Origin: Adenanthera pavonina
Lineage: Eukaryota; Streptophyta; Magnoliopsida; Fabales; Fabaceae
Assembly (NCBI GenBank): GCA_026686845.1
Contig: JAIVEN010000018.1
Span: forward strand, 10,387,001 to 10,451,000
Reading direction: 5' to 3'
Length of the DNA: 64,000 nucleotides
Shown here: positions 22,162 through 34,289 of the stretch, one piece after another
Layout: the number at the start of each line of letters is the position of its first letter
Numbering within the stretch: position 1 is the stretch's first letter
Made by a program: the position numbers and the translations under genes
The notes under the pieces: model-generated
Told to the model about the DNA's origin: nothing
The model's input: the letters and a program-made list of their open reading frames with translations, nothing else
Database searches by the model: none

Positions 22162-24447
22162 TGTAACACCTTACCTCCTAACACCTCCAAAATTGACCAA
22201 AAACCACAATATTCAACCAAACGCAACCCAAACATCTCGAAACAACTTTCCACAAATTCAGAATAGCGAAAACAAAACCCAAAAACACCAAAAACTAGGC
22301 AGGGGTCTTGGCCGCTACAGTACCACCGCGGCTCTAGTCTCCTCAGTTTTCACTTACTTATGTCTTCACTGGTGACATGGCGCCCCCTGCTGGTTTCCAC
22401 ACCAGCAAAAACTCAACACTCGGATGAATTTCCGACGCGCATAACTTTATGCTCGGACCTCCAATTGACTTGATTTCAACTCCTACAAGTCAATCTAGTC
22501 CCAATCTATCCATAGATATCACTTTCACCTCAAACCAACTCCGTATGGAGATCCTAGACCCCCCGACATCATTTTGCGCACTTATTGACCAAAACTAACC
22601 ACTAATAACCTCCAATTGCCACCAAAGGCAAATGGTCACTCTAAGACCATTCATACAGATCAAAAACCCCCGAACTAGTGTGTGCAAAGAGGTTTCATCT
22701 CAAAGGAACCCTTCCTCTAAGATCTGACTCCCTCGAACCCTTTTTTACAGAACAGGTTACAGGCCCCAAAACACACTAAAAACACCTCTTATCATACATA
22801 ACACATACAATATATTTCCACATATAGCCATACAAACAACCATCCATAACAATCCTTACGATGTCTTATATTCATGACAAAACCTTCTATCCTACTTGAC
22901 ACAAGATACATTATCCAAAATACACATAAACTATATAGACCTAGTATTCCCACGTCCGCTGCTACTCCTTTAGCTTCTCCGGACTAGTGCCAGAACCGCC
23001 ACCTAAAAGGTTAGTTCATGAGAGAGGGGTGTGAGATAATGTCTTGTTAACCAGGGATAACCACACATACATATATATATATATATACATATATTTCATA
23101 CAACTCATAAATGCAATGTGAAATGAATGGAATGCATGTCTCCCTCGCAAAGACCTAATCCTTATCCTTCCTAACATATATATATATATATTCTATCATT
23201 TTCCTTCACAATATATATAATCCATCATTATCTTCCGTAACATATATATATTATATCCTTATCCTCCCTAACATATATACATATATATCATCATACATCA
23301 TATCATCATCACATCATCACTCCCCAATCCACCATAGATCCCAATCTCACAATGCCATGTGGTGATACTCATGTATCATCATATAATTATCATCATCATA
23401 TCATAATGTCATATATGCATCATGTCATGTCATGTCAATATCATCATCTCCAATCATCATCATAGTCATCATAGTCATCATCTACCTGTGTGTATACCAT
23501 GATATATATATATATAAAACAGTACACATAAACACATCAATATCATGGTATGAAAGAAACATGCATATGTACACAAATATACGTACTATCATATAATATA
23601 ATCAATACAATATAAACAAATACCCGGTTACCTCAGATTGTCAATACCATGCTCACAAGAGTTCCACAAGCTTTCTTGAATGTGAATCCCATGACTAGTC
23701 GTCTCCGAGTAGCCAAACAACGTTAACAATACCATAATACCTAAATTAACATAACATACCAAAAATCCAAATTCCACAATTCAACCTCTTTAGCCTAACC
23801 CAAAGTTCCAACACCCCTTTCATGCAACAATAAGTTCCTATGAACCATTCAAACACGACTCAACTACATACACTTCGGATTCCCAAGAGCCCAAACTGAA
23901 AACAATCTAGGGTTAAGCTCAAATCATATATACACCCTTCAAAACTCACATCCAAGCAACAAGAATACCAAAACACACTTCCTTAACCCCATTTCATCTA
24001 TTTCGAGTGGTGGATTTCGGTCAAAACTGAAGATCCTAACTTATAACCTAAAAACCCCAAATTCCAACCAAAGAAAATGGAGAAAAAGGAGTAGAAATCA
24101 TTTACCCACTTGAATCCAAGCTTCCAGAGGTGGGAAACAACTCCCAATGGCCGAAAACTCTAAACCCTAGCTGAGCTCCTCGTCGCTCCCTCTGTTTTCT
24201 TTCTTTCCGATCATCCAAAATGATCCAAATTTAAACAAAAATCCTGAATCTCACTGCGACCTCAGCATACCTCGCCACGGCTCCACCAGTTTTCAGCTGG
24301 AAAGAGCAACTGGACACGCTCTCGCCGCAGTGACCCTGCTTCTTGCCACGGCGTGGAGCTCTTTCAGACTCCAATTGAACCTTTCTCTATCTTGTTTTCC
24401 TTCGGTCCTACACACCATGCCAAAAAAAAGTCATAAGGGGTGTTACA
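22162..24447 (-). repeat. 5' LTR of the gypsy element
   Basis: 2286 bp, starting TGTAACACCTTACC and ending GGGGTGTTACA on the plus strand, so both canonical TG..CA ends survive here. Homologous along its whole length to 15,042-17,344 and to the remnant at 7761-11,122. Confidence 0.9.
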
Positions 24448-24452
24448 CACAC

Positions 24453-25479
24453 CACGGTGTGATGATGGTCTGATGTGGCACAATACTCTGACAGTCAAAA
24501 CATAGAGTTTCAATTTGACAATAGAACTTAAGGGTTTTTGCATAAATTCGAGTCCCTTCATCTTCAGTCATATTCTGGACATTTTGGAGGCATTTTGGGC
24601 AGTTTTGTGTGCTAGGGTTTGCTCTTGGAGGTGGAGATTTCAAGAGGTTGAGCTTCTTCCATGGTTTCGTCTCTTCTCCTTCCATTCATTTTCTTGTATT
24701 CTACTATGGGTCCATTTGTCTTGTGTATTTGTGACTTTACTGTAGATATGAATAGCTAAACAAATGTTCCCGGGGTTATTTTGATCTCAGCATGTATGGA
24801 TTAGATACTTGATCCCCTTTATATTTGTGATTAATGGTATGATTATGTTGGTTTTTCTCATGATTAATGCTTTTGATTGATTGGCATCCAAGAAATATGT
24901 TGGGTTAACTTGATTAATACTTGAGAGGGCTTGATTGAGTGTAAAACTTAAGTTAAACCATATGGAAACTTAATACTTGCAGTGTTGAGTGGAGAGATTT
25001 GTTGGTGAGATAGATATACATTCACTAACCTCATATAGTCATTCTAGGCTTGGATTGGAATTATGGATTTAATTAATTGGTTAAGAAATTAATTAGTTAA
25101 TTAGGTTATACACCTATTAGGAGTCTCGAGAGAGTACTTGTAGGTATTGTAGAACATTTAGCTAACATATATCAATCATTAATAACAAATACCAAAGGAA
25201 TTAAATGTGTTTAAGAAATACAAGAAAAAGAAATAACCCTAGGTCCCAATTGCAGCAAAGTAGTCCTTGATCAACATTCCAATTGATTAGTTCTTTTAGT
25301 AGTTGATAATTCTTTTAGATAGTGATCATACTGTTGTTTTGCTTAAATTAATAAAAAATGCAAAGTCTAATACTTAATCACTTTTAACACAAGTTCTCGA
25401 GGGAACAATACATTGCTTGCTACTTTGCTATTTACTTTGACCCATATGCTTGCAATGTAGCTCGATGGCAAACATTATG
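24453..25479. mobile_element. Older LTR-like relic hosting the gypsy insertion
   Basis: No ORF of note. The text has features of plant gypsy LTR or leader DNA (for example GAGTCTCGAGAGAGTACTTG and GTTCTCGAGGGAACAATACA). It joins the left flank at 14,641-15,036 across the gypsy target duplication. Element class is a guess. It interrupts the ~22-bp minisatellite. Confidence 0.35.
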
Positions 25480-25740
25480 TCAACTTGGAATATTAATTAG
25501 ATTCACTTGGAAATATAATTATATCCATTTAGAAGTTTAATTATATCTACTTGGATATATAATTAAGCTTGGAAAATTAATTTATTCTATTTAGAAAATT
25601 AGTTATTTACATGAAAATTTGTTATCTCTACTTAAAAATATAGTTAATTTCACTTTGGAAATTACTTTTATCCACTTAAAAAATTAATTATGTCCAGGTG
25701 AAAATTTAGTTATCTAAACTTAGAAATTCAGTTAAAATGA
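25480..25740. repeat. Degenerate ~22-bp minisatellite, right segment
   Basis: Imperfect units such as CACTTGGAAATATAATTATATC and CTTAAAAAATTAATTATGTC, the same pattern as at 12,955-14,640. It probably formed one array with those segments before the insertions. Confidence 0.65.
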
Positions 25741-28610
25741 AATAAAATGGGATATATGATTATATTTATACTAAAACTTCTAATTAAACAACAAAAAAGA
25801 GTAACAAATATTGGGTAGAGTAACCACCGTTTCTCTTTTCTCATGCATGGAACAGAAAAGGAGAAAAATAAATGTCTTATTTACGTTAAAAATAAGAAAA
25901 ATGTGTAAAGCATACATTTCCTAATCGTCATTTCTCTAATTGTTAAAAACTATATTCAATATATTGAAATAATTACCGCATCGAAGAGGAAAAATTGTAA
26001 AATGGGAGAAAAGATGAAGCATATGAAAAAAAAGCTTGTGAATACTCTCATGATTATTTCCGCTTTTTCTAGTAAATAATAATATACAATTGTTTGATGT
26101 GGTTGATTTTCTTTTTGGCGGACGTTTGATGTGGTTGATTTGAACTTCTAAAATAATTCAAAAAATTTTGAACTCATTTTTAAGATATATATTTGTTCTA
26201 AAATTAATTAACGATTGTCTTCATTCTCAAAATGCCTTATTTTTAAATTTCCTTTCATTTATATTTTTTTAAATTCTTAGGTTATGATAAATTGTAACTC
26301 ATCCTCAATCTCTCACCTCCTTGCCCCCTGCCACCTCCACGGGGGACCAAAAAAAAAATCGATGTTTTGTACACTAGACTACTAGTTCAGGTCGTTATAT
26401 GTCATTTCATCATTTGTGAGTTTAATAAAAATAAGAGTAGAATAAAATATTTTGTAGCATAAAACTTTGTATGGTACGCCAAACAAATAATTTAAAATTG
26501 TATAAATTTGTATGTATATATATATATATTCTTTATCAGTCACTAATTTCTCATTTGCCTATTCAATATTGATATATTTGATGTAAAATTAATATATAAT
26601 TCGTAAAATTTGTGAGTAGTCACATTATTTTACAAATTGTTTGTAGCTTATATTTTTGTAAAGATGTATGGGTTGGTCCCACCTAATTGTCTGTATTGTA
26701 TGACTAATGGAAATGGCTATTGGGCCACCTTTGATTGGGCTTGGGTTTCATAGCCATTATGCCATGTGTAGTTTAGCCTTGGAGCTCTCGATCTACAAAT
26801 TTTGGTTTTGCGAGTTTCAGCCCAATGATTTTGTTCGCTAAATGTATTCAGCACTATGACTTTGGGAAACATAGAGGATTGTGATTGGGTCACTTTAGTT
26901 GGGCCTGGGCTTCTAGAAGGCCAGCTTGATAGGCCAATTTATTTTTGGGTTTAAGCCGACCTTCTTGATATGCAGTTATGCACCTTCACATAAGAGAATA
27001 TAGATTTTAGCAAAAGCAAAAAAGGAGAGAGAATATAGATGTTCACCGAAAAAAAAAAGAGAGAGAGAGAATATGGGTAATTTTCTTTTTAAATTTTGCA
27101 TTCTTTCTTTAAATAAGGTAATAAATAAATAAAATGAAAAGTCAGATCAAATACGAACACCCATACTCATCTTTGACATGTAAAGTTTGTTTTTGCCTTA
27201 CTAAATAGCTTTAGGTGATAAGGAAAGTTAATTAGATGGCCAAAAAATAATGGAATCTGTATTAGTAGTATTCTTTATGAAAAAAAAGAATTAATAACAT
27301 TTTTAAAATTAAATTGGTTATTAAACTAGTGAAGATATTAATTTATTATTTATTGATATGAGGTGAAAAAAAATTATGTGGGTGTGTATATGTAAAAAAT
27401 ATATATATATATAAATTTTATATATTAAAATAATAAACAATAAGAAGTAAATATTACTAAATTTTATAAGGTTTGACATAATTCAATTTTCAAAACTAAG
27501 CAAGTTAGGTGATAGATCCTTCTTATCTTATTAAGAAAAAACTAAACAAGTTAATAACTTAAATATTACAACAGTATTTATTATAAATCAAATATGAACG
27601 GACCAATCAACGAATAATAACTCCTAGTTTAAGAACATATTCAAGCATTCAACTACCAAAAATCCATCAAAGTTCGTTGGCCCCAAAAAAAAAAACCGTA
27701 AAAGTTTTTGCAACAAGAGGAACAACGATAGAAAACTTTTTCTTCTTCACAGCATCCACTATATAATTAAATAAAACAATTTGATCAATCAATCCACTTA
27801 AGAATAAGGAACTAGAAAGTAAGAGTATAGAATGTGACAAGGTTCAAATTCAAATTTTAATACTACATTCTCTCCTCTCAAGTTTCCACTACACTCTGAT
27901 CGATCTCCCGTAACCCGAAATCAATGACACCTCAATAAAAACACTAATCCCGTTGCTCAACATGAAATAGCAAATAATTTGTGCCATCCCCAAATTAAAA
28001 CAATACCTCTATGCGCATAAGTTTGCCCTGCACTCCGATAAATTTTTCCTGACCTGAGAACAATGACACTTCAATAAAAACGCTAATACCGCTCCTAATC
28101 AGATTTGGATCCCCTTCAGTGTTTATCTCCCTTAATTACTACAAAGGATCAACCCGTCCCTCTTGACGGTCTCTCGATCTTTCCTTCGAGGCAGATTTAG
28201 CTACAACCCTCTGCTGCTCACCATTATTACCATGAAATGACTCTGCAAAGTAAACATCACTGACTTAATGCCCAACACACCTCACTTGTACCGCCCCTCC
28301 ACAACAAAAGATCCCCAACCAAAAATTTTATAAGCAAGCCTTCAATCCCGAGCTTGAAATCACATTAGTTAAGCGGGCCCCACTAAAAGCAAGAAAATGG
28401 CAGCATTAACAGCGCACAACCCAAATCAGAGAGCTTGGTTAGATAACAAATGATACAAGATAACAAGCTTGCACAGTGCAAGGAACAGTGCAAGCAACCG
28501 TATTTTTTTCCCATAAGCTTTTAGGGATATATAGAATAGATGGTAGGGTTTATGCTTTGAGTCTATCAAGAGTGATAATTTCACCACGCCGAAATTAAAC
28601 ACAATATCTC
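25741..28610. other. Gene-poor AT-rich DNA
   Basis: No supportable gene. Contains (TA)n runs near 26,517 and 27,398, a GA-rich run at 27,055-27,070, and an imperfect ~66-bp direct repeat (27,893-27,958 and 28,031-28,096, with AATGACACYTCAATAAAAAC shared). Short stretches near 28,100-28,430 are less AT-rich but show no recognisable protein. Confidence 0.5.
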
Positions 28611-28717
28611 ATAGCCATAAGAAAATTCAGTTTACATGACATAGACCGAAACAAAAGAAAAAGGAAGTAAACAAATCGGTCGCAACATTTTGACAGAAGA
28701 AGAAACTTCTTGCTTCC

Positions 28718-29056
28718 TTATGCCCCCATGTTCCTGAGGAAAACACTTGTCAAAACATTCTTGCACTACAAGGAGGCCCTCAGCAGTTTGATACCCTGCC
28801 AAATGGGATACAATGTTTAATTATATATATACCCACACACACACATGTATATATGTGTCTTGTAGAAGAACTGAAAATATATTAGTGTGTGATACCTCTT
28901 GCATTCCCAACTCAACGACCCTTTCTTGTAAGGAAGCAATATCTTTGACATTGAACTTAGAGAGCTAACTGATAGTTGAAATGGTAGACATGGGGAGAAC
29001 CTACAGATCATCCATTACAGTGTAGGTTATGACTCCTTTCACAAATCTACCCAGAT
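28718..29056 (-). pseudogene. DUF674 pseudogene fragment
   Basis: Exon 2 is complete in length (28,718-28,795, 78 nt, as in the intact gene) and reads GIKLLRAS L * CKNVLTSVFLRNMGA then stop, with a TAG at codon 10. A 100-bp intron with AG acceptor and GT donor follows. The remaining end of exon 1 (28,896 to about 29,056) reads FVKGVITYTVMDDL * V, with another stop further on. The front two thirds of exon 1 are absent. DUF674 is a plant-specific family of unknown function. It is related to the genes at 48 and 53 kb but clearly more diverged. Confidence 0.8.
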
Positions 29057-29154
29057 GGAAACCATCAAGGAGGCAACGTCCAACCTCAAGCATGGTGGAG
29101 CAATGTGCCAAAAGATTTCTTGCAAGACATTGGTGGCACTATTATAAGAGCTAG

Positions 29155-29266
29155 ATGTCACGAATTTTTCGCGAGGTTTAATAAGAAGCCTCCAGAATGT
29201 TCCAGAGAGATTTCTCTTGAACGTTCTGGAGGCTTCTTATTAAACCTCGCGAAAAATTCGTGACAT
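29155..29266. repeat. 112-bp near-perfect palindrome (foldback)
   Basis: The arms 29,155-29,210 and 29,211-29,266 are reverse complements with only a few mismatches. Each outer end is ATGTCACGAATTTTTCGCGA. Imperfect 8-bp direct repeats flank it (AGAGCTAG and AGAGTTAA). It has almost no loop, so it would form a long hairpin in DNA or RNA. It could be two joined terminal inverted repeats of a DNA transposon that lost its middle. Confidence 0.85.
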
Positions 29267-29923
29267 AGAGTTAAGGCCATGAAGGAAGGGATGATGCCTT
29301 TAGCTCCTAGTAGGGCACGGAATTCTAGCAGTTAAAAGGTCCATCCTATACCTTCGGCCACCATTCATAGGCTTTTTGAACCCAGGATTCTGGGAACAAG
29401 TCAGCCGCTAGATCACTAGTAGGCACCCACACCTATTAGGACTAGGAGAACTTCCCAAAATTAATTGCCACCAAGTAAGACTTTAGCGGCAAAAAGGGAG
29501 TTCGAATTCATAACTTGGAAGTTACAAAATCGTCCCTCCTGCCATTTGTACCAATTTGCATTGGCAAGACAAAGAGACTTTCTATCTTGAGGATTATGAG
29601 GCATTCTTGAAGCCCAATCATCCCATGAAAATGATTTCCTCAAAGTGTCCAAGAAGTTTGGTGATTGTGTAGTAAACTCAAGTCAAGCTTCTTGTGGCAT
29701 CAAACTTGAAGAGCTTACTTAGATATATGTGACGCTGTCAAGCCCATTTATTTCTTAATGATTTATGTATTCTTTTGGGCTAAATATGATTGTCTTGTTT
29801 TGATTTGTTTAGTTTTTAAATATGAGCAAACTTAATTTATTTAAATAAAGATCATTTGTTGATTTTTTGTTGGTTTTCTAATTACATTTTCAAGCATCCA
29901 AATTAGCGTCTAAGTGTCTTATG
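29267..29923. other. Unassigned sequence
   Basis: Less AT-rich than its surroundings (29,280-29,700) and may be a fragment of an old retroelement, but I could not assign a protein. No gene supported. Confidence 0.35.
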
Positions 29924-30130
29924 TAACAACCCTGATTTCTAGAGGTGTATTTGAGATTAATAAAAGGATATTATTAGAATTATACAGGACTATAGGGTCA
30001 AGGGCCAAGGAAAAAGTTGAAAATGAAGCAAACAAAATTTCTCAAGAATAATAGACTGGTGCCACGGGTGCCAGGGTACGAATCTTTATACGAGGGAAGG
30101 TGCAACCTATCACAAACACATGTATTTGAG
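29924..30130. mobile_element. LTR-like fragment
   Basis: Starts TGTAACAACCCTGATTTC, the usual opening of plant gypsy LTRs (TGTAACNNCCC). No matching end, primer site or coding region was found, so it is a truncated relic at best. Confidence 0.3.
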
Positions 30131-31075
30131 GCCCACAAAACATCCATGTTTGTGAAAACCCAACCTCAAGTGACCAATTTCATTAAAAAAAACAAAAATC
30201 AAACTGCTTTTACATTCATCATAATTGTAAAACATCCAAAATTGAAAAAGAAAATGGAAGCATTAAATTTGAGTTCATACTCCTCAATCTATAGCTTTCA
30301 ATATAATAATATTATATTTGGAGTACATAAAAAATTTGACAATCCAAATTCAATGGTGATGCTATGATGAAGGAAAAAAGAGTGTAATGAAAAAGATTTT
30401 TATGAAAATAATAACAATGCTATTTTTTTAAAATAAAAACAACTTAATAAACCATTGAAAAGTGTGGCTTTGATATATCGATTAAGAAAGTAAAACAAAA
30501 AGCCTCATCTTCTCCAACATTTTTCTATGTATCCTCCTGTTTCAACTGATTCATTTTTCTATGTATCATCAATAGCAGGCAAACTCATTCATTGAATGGT
30601 ACTAACTGCTTCGTATATATGCTTGTTTACAGATGATGATTGATGGAGCAAGGGCTCCTTCTACACATTCCGTACTGTGAAATTGAAGATCCCAAGGTAT
30701 TTGAAAGAACAATATACACACGTACACATAATTAATAATATATTTTGAAATTAATCTCAAGGCTCCATGGCTTCAAGCTATACGCCAATGTTTTGATCGG
30801 ACTAATCTGTTCAACCAATTCATTTAGGAACTTGCCACTTGTCTTATTTGAAACTCGCACGAAATTAGACTAAAACTAAACTAGTTATAAACCAATGGAC
30901 CGTCCAACCAATTTAATGCACCCAAGCAAAATTAAAAAAAGAAAACAGACACGATGGAAAAAATTAAAAAAAATATTGCACAAGGTTTCGGACTTATTCC
31001 CAACACCATTTTTGCCCTATTGATCTTTGATAATTTTCTTGTTGCTTCCTTAATAATGTATTATTTTATATGAGT
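30131..31075. other. Gene-poor AT-rich DNA
   Basis: No supportable gene or element. Short open frames are low in complexity and lack homology that I can recognise. Confidence 0.45.
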
Positions 31076-31608
31076 AAAAGTATATTTTTAATCCTTTAAC
31101 TTTGTACTAGATTTCATTTTGGTCATTTAATTTAATTTTATTTCTTTTTAATTCTTTAATATTCAAAATACAATCAAAATTTTCCCTATAACTAACATGA
31201 TTAATTATATTAGTAGAAAATATTGACAAATCATTCACAGAATGCTGATAAATCATTTTCTAAATACTTACATATTTATTCAACTCATTTTTTATAATTA
31301 AAAAAATCTAAGATTAAGATTTTGTTTAGAAATATATTTGTAATTATTTATTTTTAATTTTTTAATTTAATTAAAAAATATTTTAAACCCAAGATTAATG
31401 AAAAATATTGATAATTTGATAGTAAAAATTAACATGTTAATATTGAATAATATTTTATTAGCATTTTCTGCTAATATGATTAATTGTGTTAGTAATAGAG
31501 AATCTTTAAGTTACATTTTGAAAATTAAAAAATTTAAAAGAAATAAAATAATGTTAAGGGATCAAGGTGAAATCTAGTGTAAAATTGAGAGATCAAAAGT
31601 GTGCTTGT
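31076..31608. mobile_element. MITE-like element with ~95-bp terminal inverted repeats
   Basis: The left arm (AAAGTATATTTTTAATCC... to ACTAGATTTCATTTTGGTC) pairs with the right arm (GGATCAAGGTGAAATCTAGT and onward) as imperfect reverse complements over about 95 bp. Non-coding centre. The length and long arms suggest a Mutator-type or foldback MITE; the target duplication is unclear. Confidence 0.55.
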
Positions 31609-34289
31609 GCTTTTTATATCAATATAGAGCTTTTATTTTTGCACTTCAAATTATTTATTTATATTTTTTAAAGCTTAATCCTTTTAATTTAGTTTTAATC
31701 AACCTATCAAAAGAGCAATGTTGCTATTTTCTCATAAAAATATGTCCTGAGTTCTCCACATTCTTTTATGATGATTTACTCCTTAACATTGAACAAACCT
31801 CGAGTGACTAAGAAGATCTTTTTTCATGATTCGTGAGTGTGCCCTTTTAATTCATTGTTCTGCTTTTAACCTTATTTTAATACACAATGAACTTCGCACC
31901 ATTCTATTCCTCTAGCTTCTTTTTCTTGTTTTTATTCTTTACTCATTTTTTATTTTTTTCTTGAATTTTTTTCTTTATGTAATAAAATCAGTTTAATCTT
32001 TGTTATATCTATTAATTACAAACTATCCAAATATTGAACCTTAATTCAGTGGCTTAGTTAATTAGCTCAGTGATTTCTTAACATTGCTACACACTGAAGG
32101 AAGGAAGGCATGCATTTGGATCAATATTATGGCAAAGAAGTCGCAGATTGGTATGATTATGTTTAGATATATCTTTGATTTATGTCATTTGCCGAAAAAT
32201 TTGACTATTAATCATGCACGTAAGCATCCGTTAAATCTATTTGATTTTCTTTATCTTTCTTTACCCTTTCAACTTCAACTCACTCATCACACCACAATTA
32301 TTTCAATGCTACCCAACTGCCCCGTTTCTCCGAAAATATCGGATCTTGTGTTATATATATATATATATATTTAATATTACTCTTTTCAATTGTTGAAATA
32401 AATTAAATATTAAAATTATGAATTTTAATTTAATCATTAAAAATATTTAATTATAAATATGATCCCATCAGTTTTAATTTAAACTTCTTTTCTTAAATTT
32501 AAAATTAAAACTGATCCCATCAATCCATCAATTTAATATTTAACTATCATCAATCCATCAATTTAATATTTAACTATTAGGTTGACATGAATGATATCTC
32601 TTATCTGTCTTTGTATATGATATAAACTTAGTTTAAAAGAATATACTATTTACTTTTAATGTCATGAGAAAGATTAGTCTCTACCACCAATAAAGGATAC
32701 TTCTAATCCACTATTTGGAATCCACTATCTATACTCTTGGGTGAGAAAAAATAACTTATATGAATATAAATTTTATCAAAAAAAAAAAAAATCGTGACCT
32801 GTTTGAAGGTCAAAAGAAGACAAAGTAGTTCCTTGAATTTTTAAAATGATTTAAATTGTCCCAAAAAAAGACAGATTTTAAATTTAGTAATCTCCAGTCT
32901 TTAATATAAAATCATTTTAACTAAATCATACTATTAAGAATAAGAGTTAAAATTAATTAATTATCTTAATTTTTTTTAAAAATCACATTGCCTTTTCAAG
33001 ACTACCTTTGTTAAATTTCTTTCACTTTCACTAGCTTAGGAATTAAATAAAGGCCATTATTTTTAATACATAATAAATATTGTCTCATATTATAGAGATG
33101 ATCTTATATTTAGAATTAAGGTAAAAGATATTATATTTGAGATTGGAGAAAGTAATAAATATTTGGATGCCATTCAATTTGGTCAAGTGGAACCTTTGAT
33201 AGCTTGGTGCTTAGGAATCGGAGGCACAAAAGGAAATCGCTGCATTAATTAGTGTTTCTCTCCATTACTATAATTTAAGACAAATTCTTAAATCAATCGA
33301 TATATTAAATTAATGATAAAAATTATAAAAACTTAAGAATGACAACCGAAAAAAAAAACTTCATTAAAATTTGTGTGTATTCATAATTAATTATTTATGT
33401 TTGGTAGACCAATCTACAAAATTTGTTATCTGTTCGTTGGTAAAAAATAATTTACAAAATTTGCTATCAGGGTATATACAGCTTACAAATCTAATATTAC
33501 CGCATAAAATTGACCCTTATTAAGCTGTAGTCCTTCAATCTATATCATGACCACTTTATAGAATGAGAATAATTTTTTATGGAAAAATCTGACCCTATAA
33601 TTTTTTTATAACATCTCGTAATTAGTAGGAAAATAGATTGAGCTTGTCCATAGCCATGGGAAGAATCTCTAAATTAAATTTTGGATATATTCAATTCAGA
33701 AATAGAGCTGGAAATGGAATTAATACCTTATGATTGATCTCAGCTTGCCGACTTGTATGTCTTGTGCGTAGCCATCATATCCTAATGAGTAATGAGTACA
33801 ATTATCAGAATTGAGTAGAATCGGGTTTCGTATAATCGGATATAGTTAAGATTTGATGAATAATTTCATTTTTTTTTTTGGGTCAAAAATCATACTAACT
33901 AATTAATATTCATACACACGTGTGTGTATATATATATATCATCAGTTTAATTAGTAAGTAGTAACTAATATATATACAGTAGCGTAAGTGTTTATTGCAA
34001 TGCTGATCAGAAATGAAGTTTTTTAGCTATATATTTTAGCTGCTAGTTAATGTACTCATCAATGAAAGTGGAAGTAGGCTAAGAGACGATTTCGTTATTG
34101 ATCATCGATATTCCATTAATGAGATTAGGATATGTTTGTAGCCATACCCATACATGCTAAATTAAAGCACAAAGACAAGGTAAAGTGAAAAACGCTGAAG
34201 TTCTGAAAACACGCCAGGTGACAAACTGAGGTCACAGTTTTTATTTCCATAATACCAAAACATGCTTAGTGGTTCAAATCAGGGGCTAC
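31609..34289. other. Gene-poor AT-rich DNA
   Basis: No supportable gene. A (TA)n run lies at 32,349-32,371 and a short direct repeat at 32,519-32,576 (two copies of CATCAATCCATCAATTTAAT and following bases). The last ~80 bp are probably the 3' UTR of the proline-rich protein gene on the minus strand. Confidence 0.45.

Larger units (their letters stand above)
15042..24447 (-). mobile_element. Complete Ty3/gypsy LTR retrotransposon, inactive
   Basis: A 9406-bp element with flanking 5-bp duplication CACAC (15,037-15,041 and 24,448-24,452). It is transcribed from the minus strand: its 5' LTR is at 22,162-24,447 and its 3' LTR at 15,042-17,344. The primer binding site TGATATCAGAGC (minus strand, 22,146-22,157) matches initiator Met tRNA at 11 of 12 positions. 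The polypurine tract is at 17,345-17,357. The gag-PR-RT-RNaseH-INT order is that of Ty3/gypsy, and the integrase C-terminus resembles the Tekay/Del group. All coding regions carry stops, so it cannot move by itself. Confidence 0.93.

Noticed and set aside
30017..30367. 116-aa plus-strand ORF
   Set aside because: Lys/Asn-rich, no domain recognised, and it overlaps an LTR-like fragment. Likely chance in AT-rich DNA.
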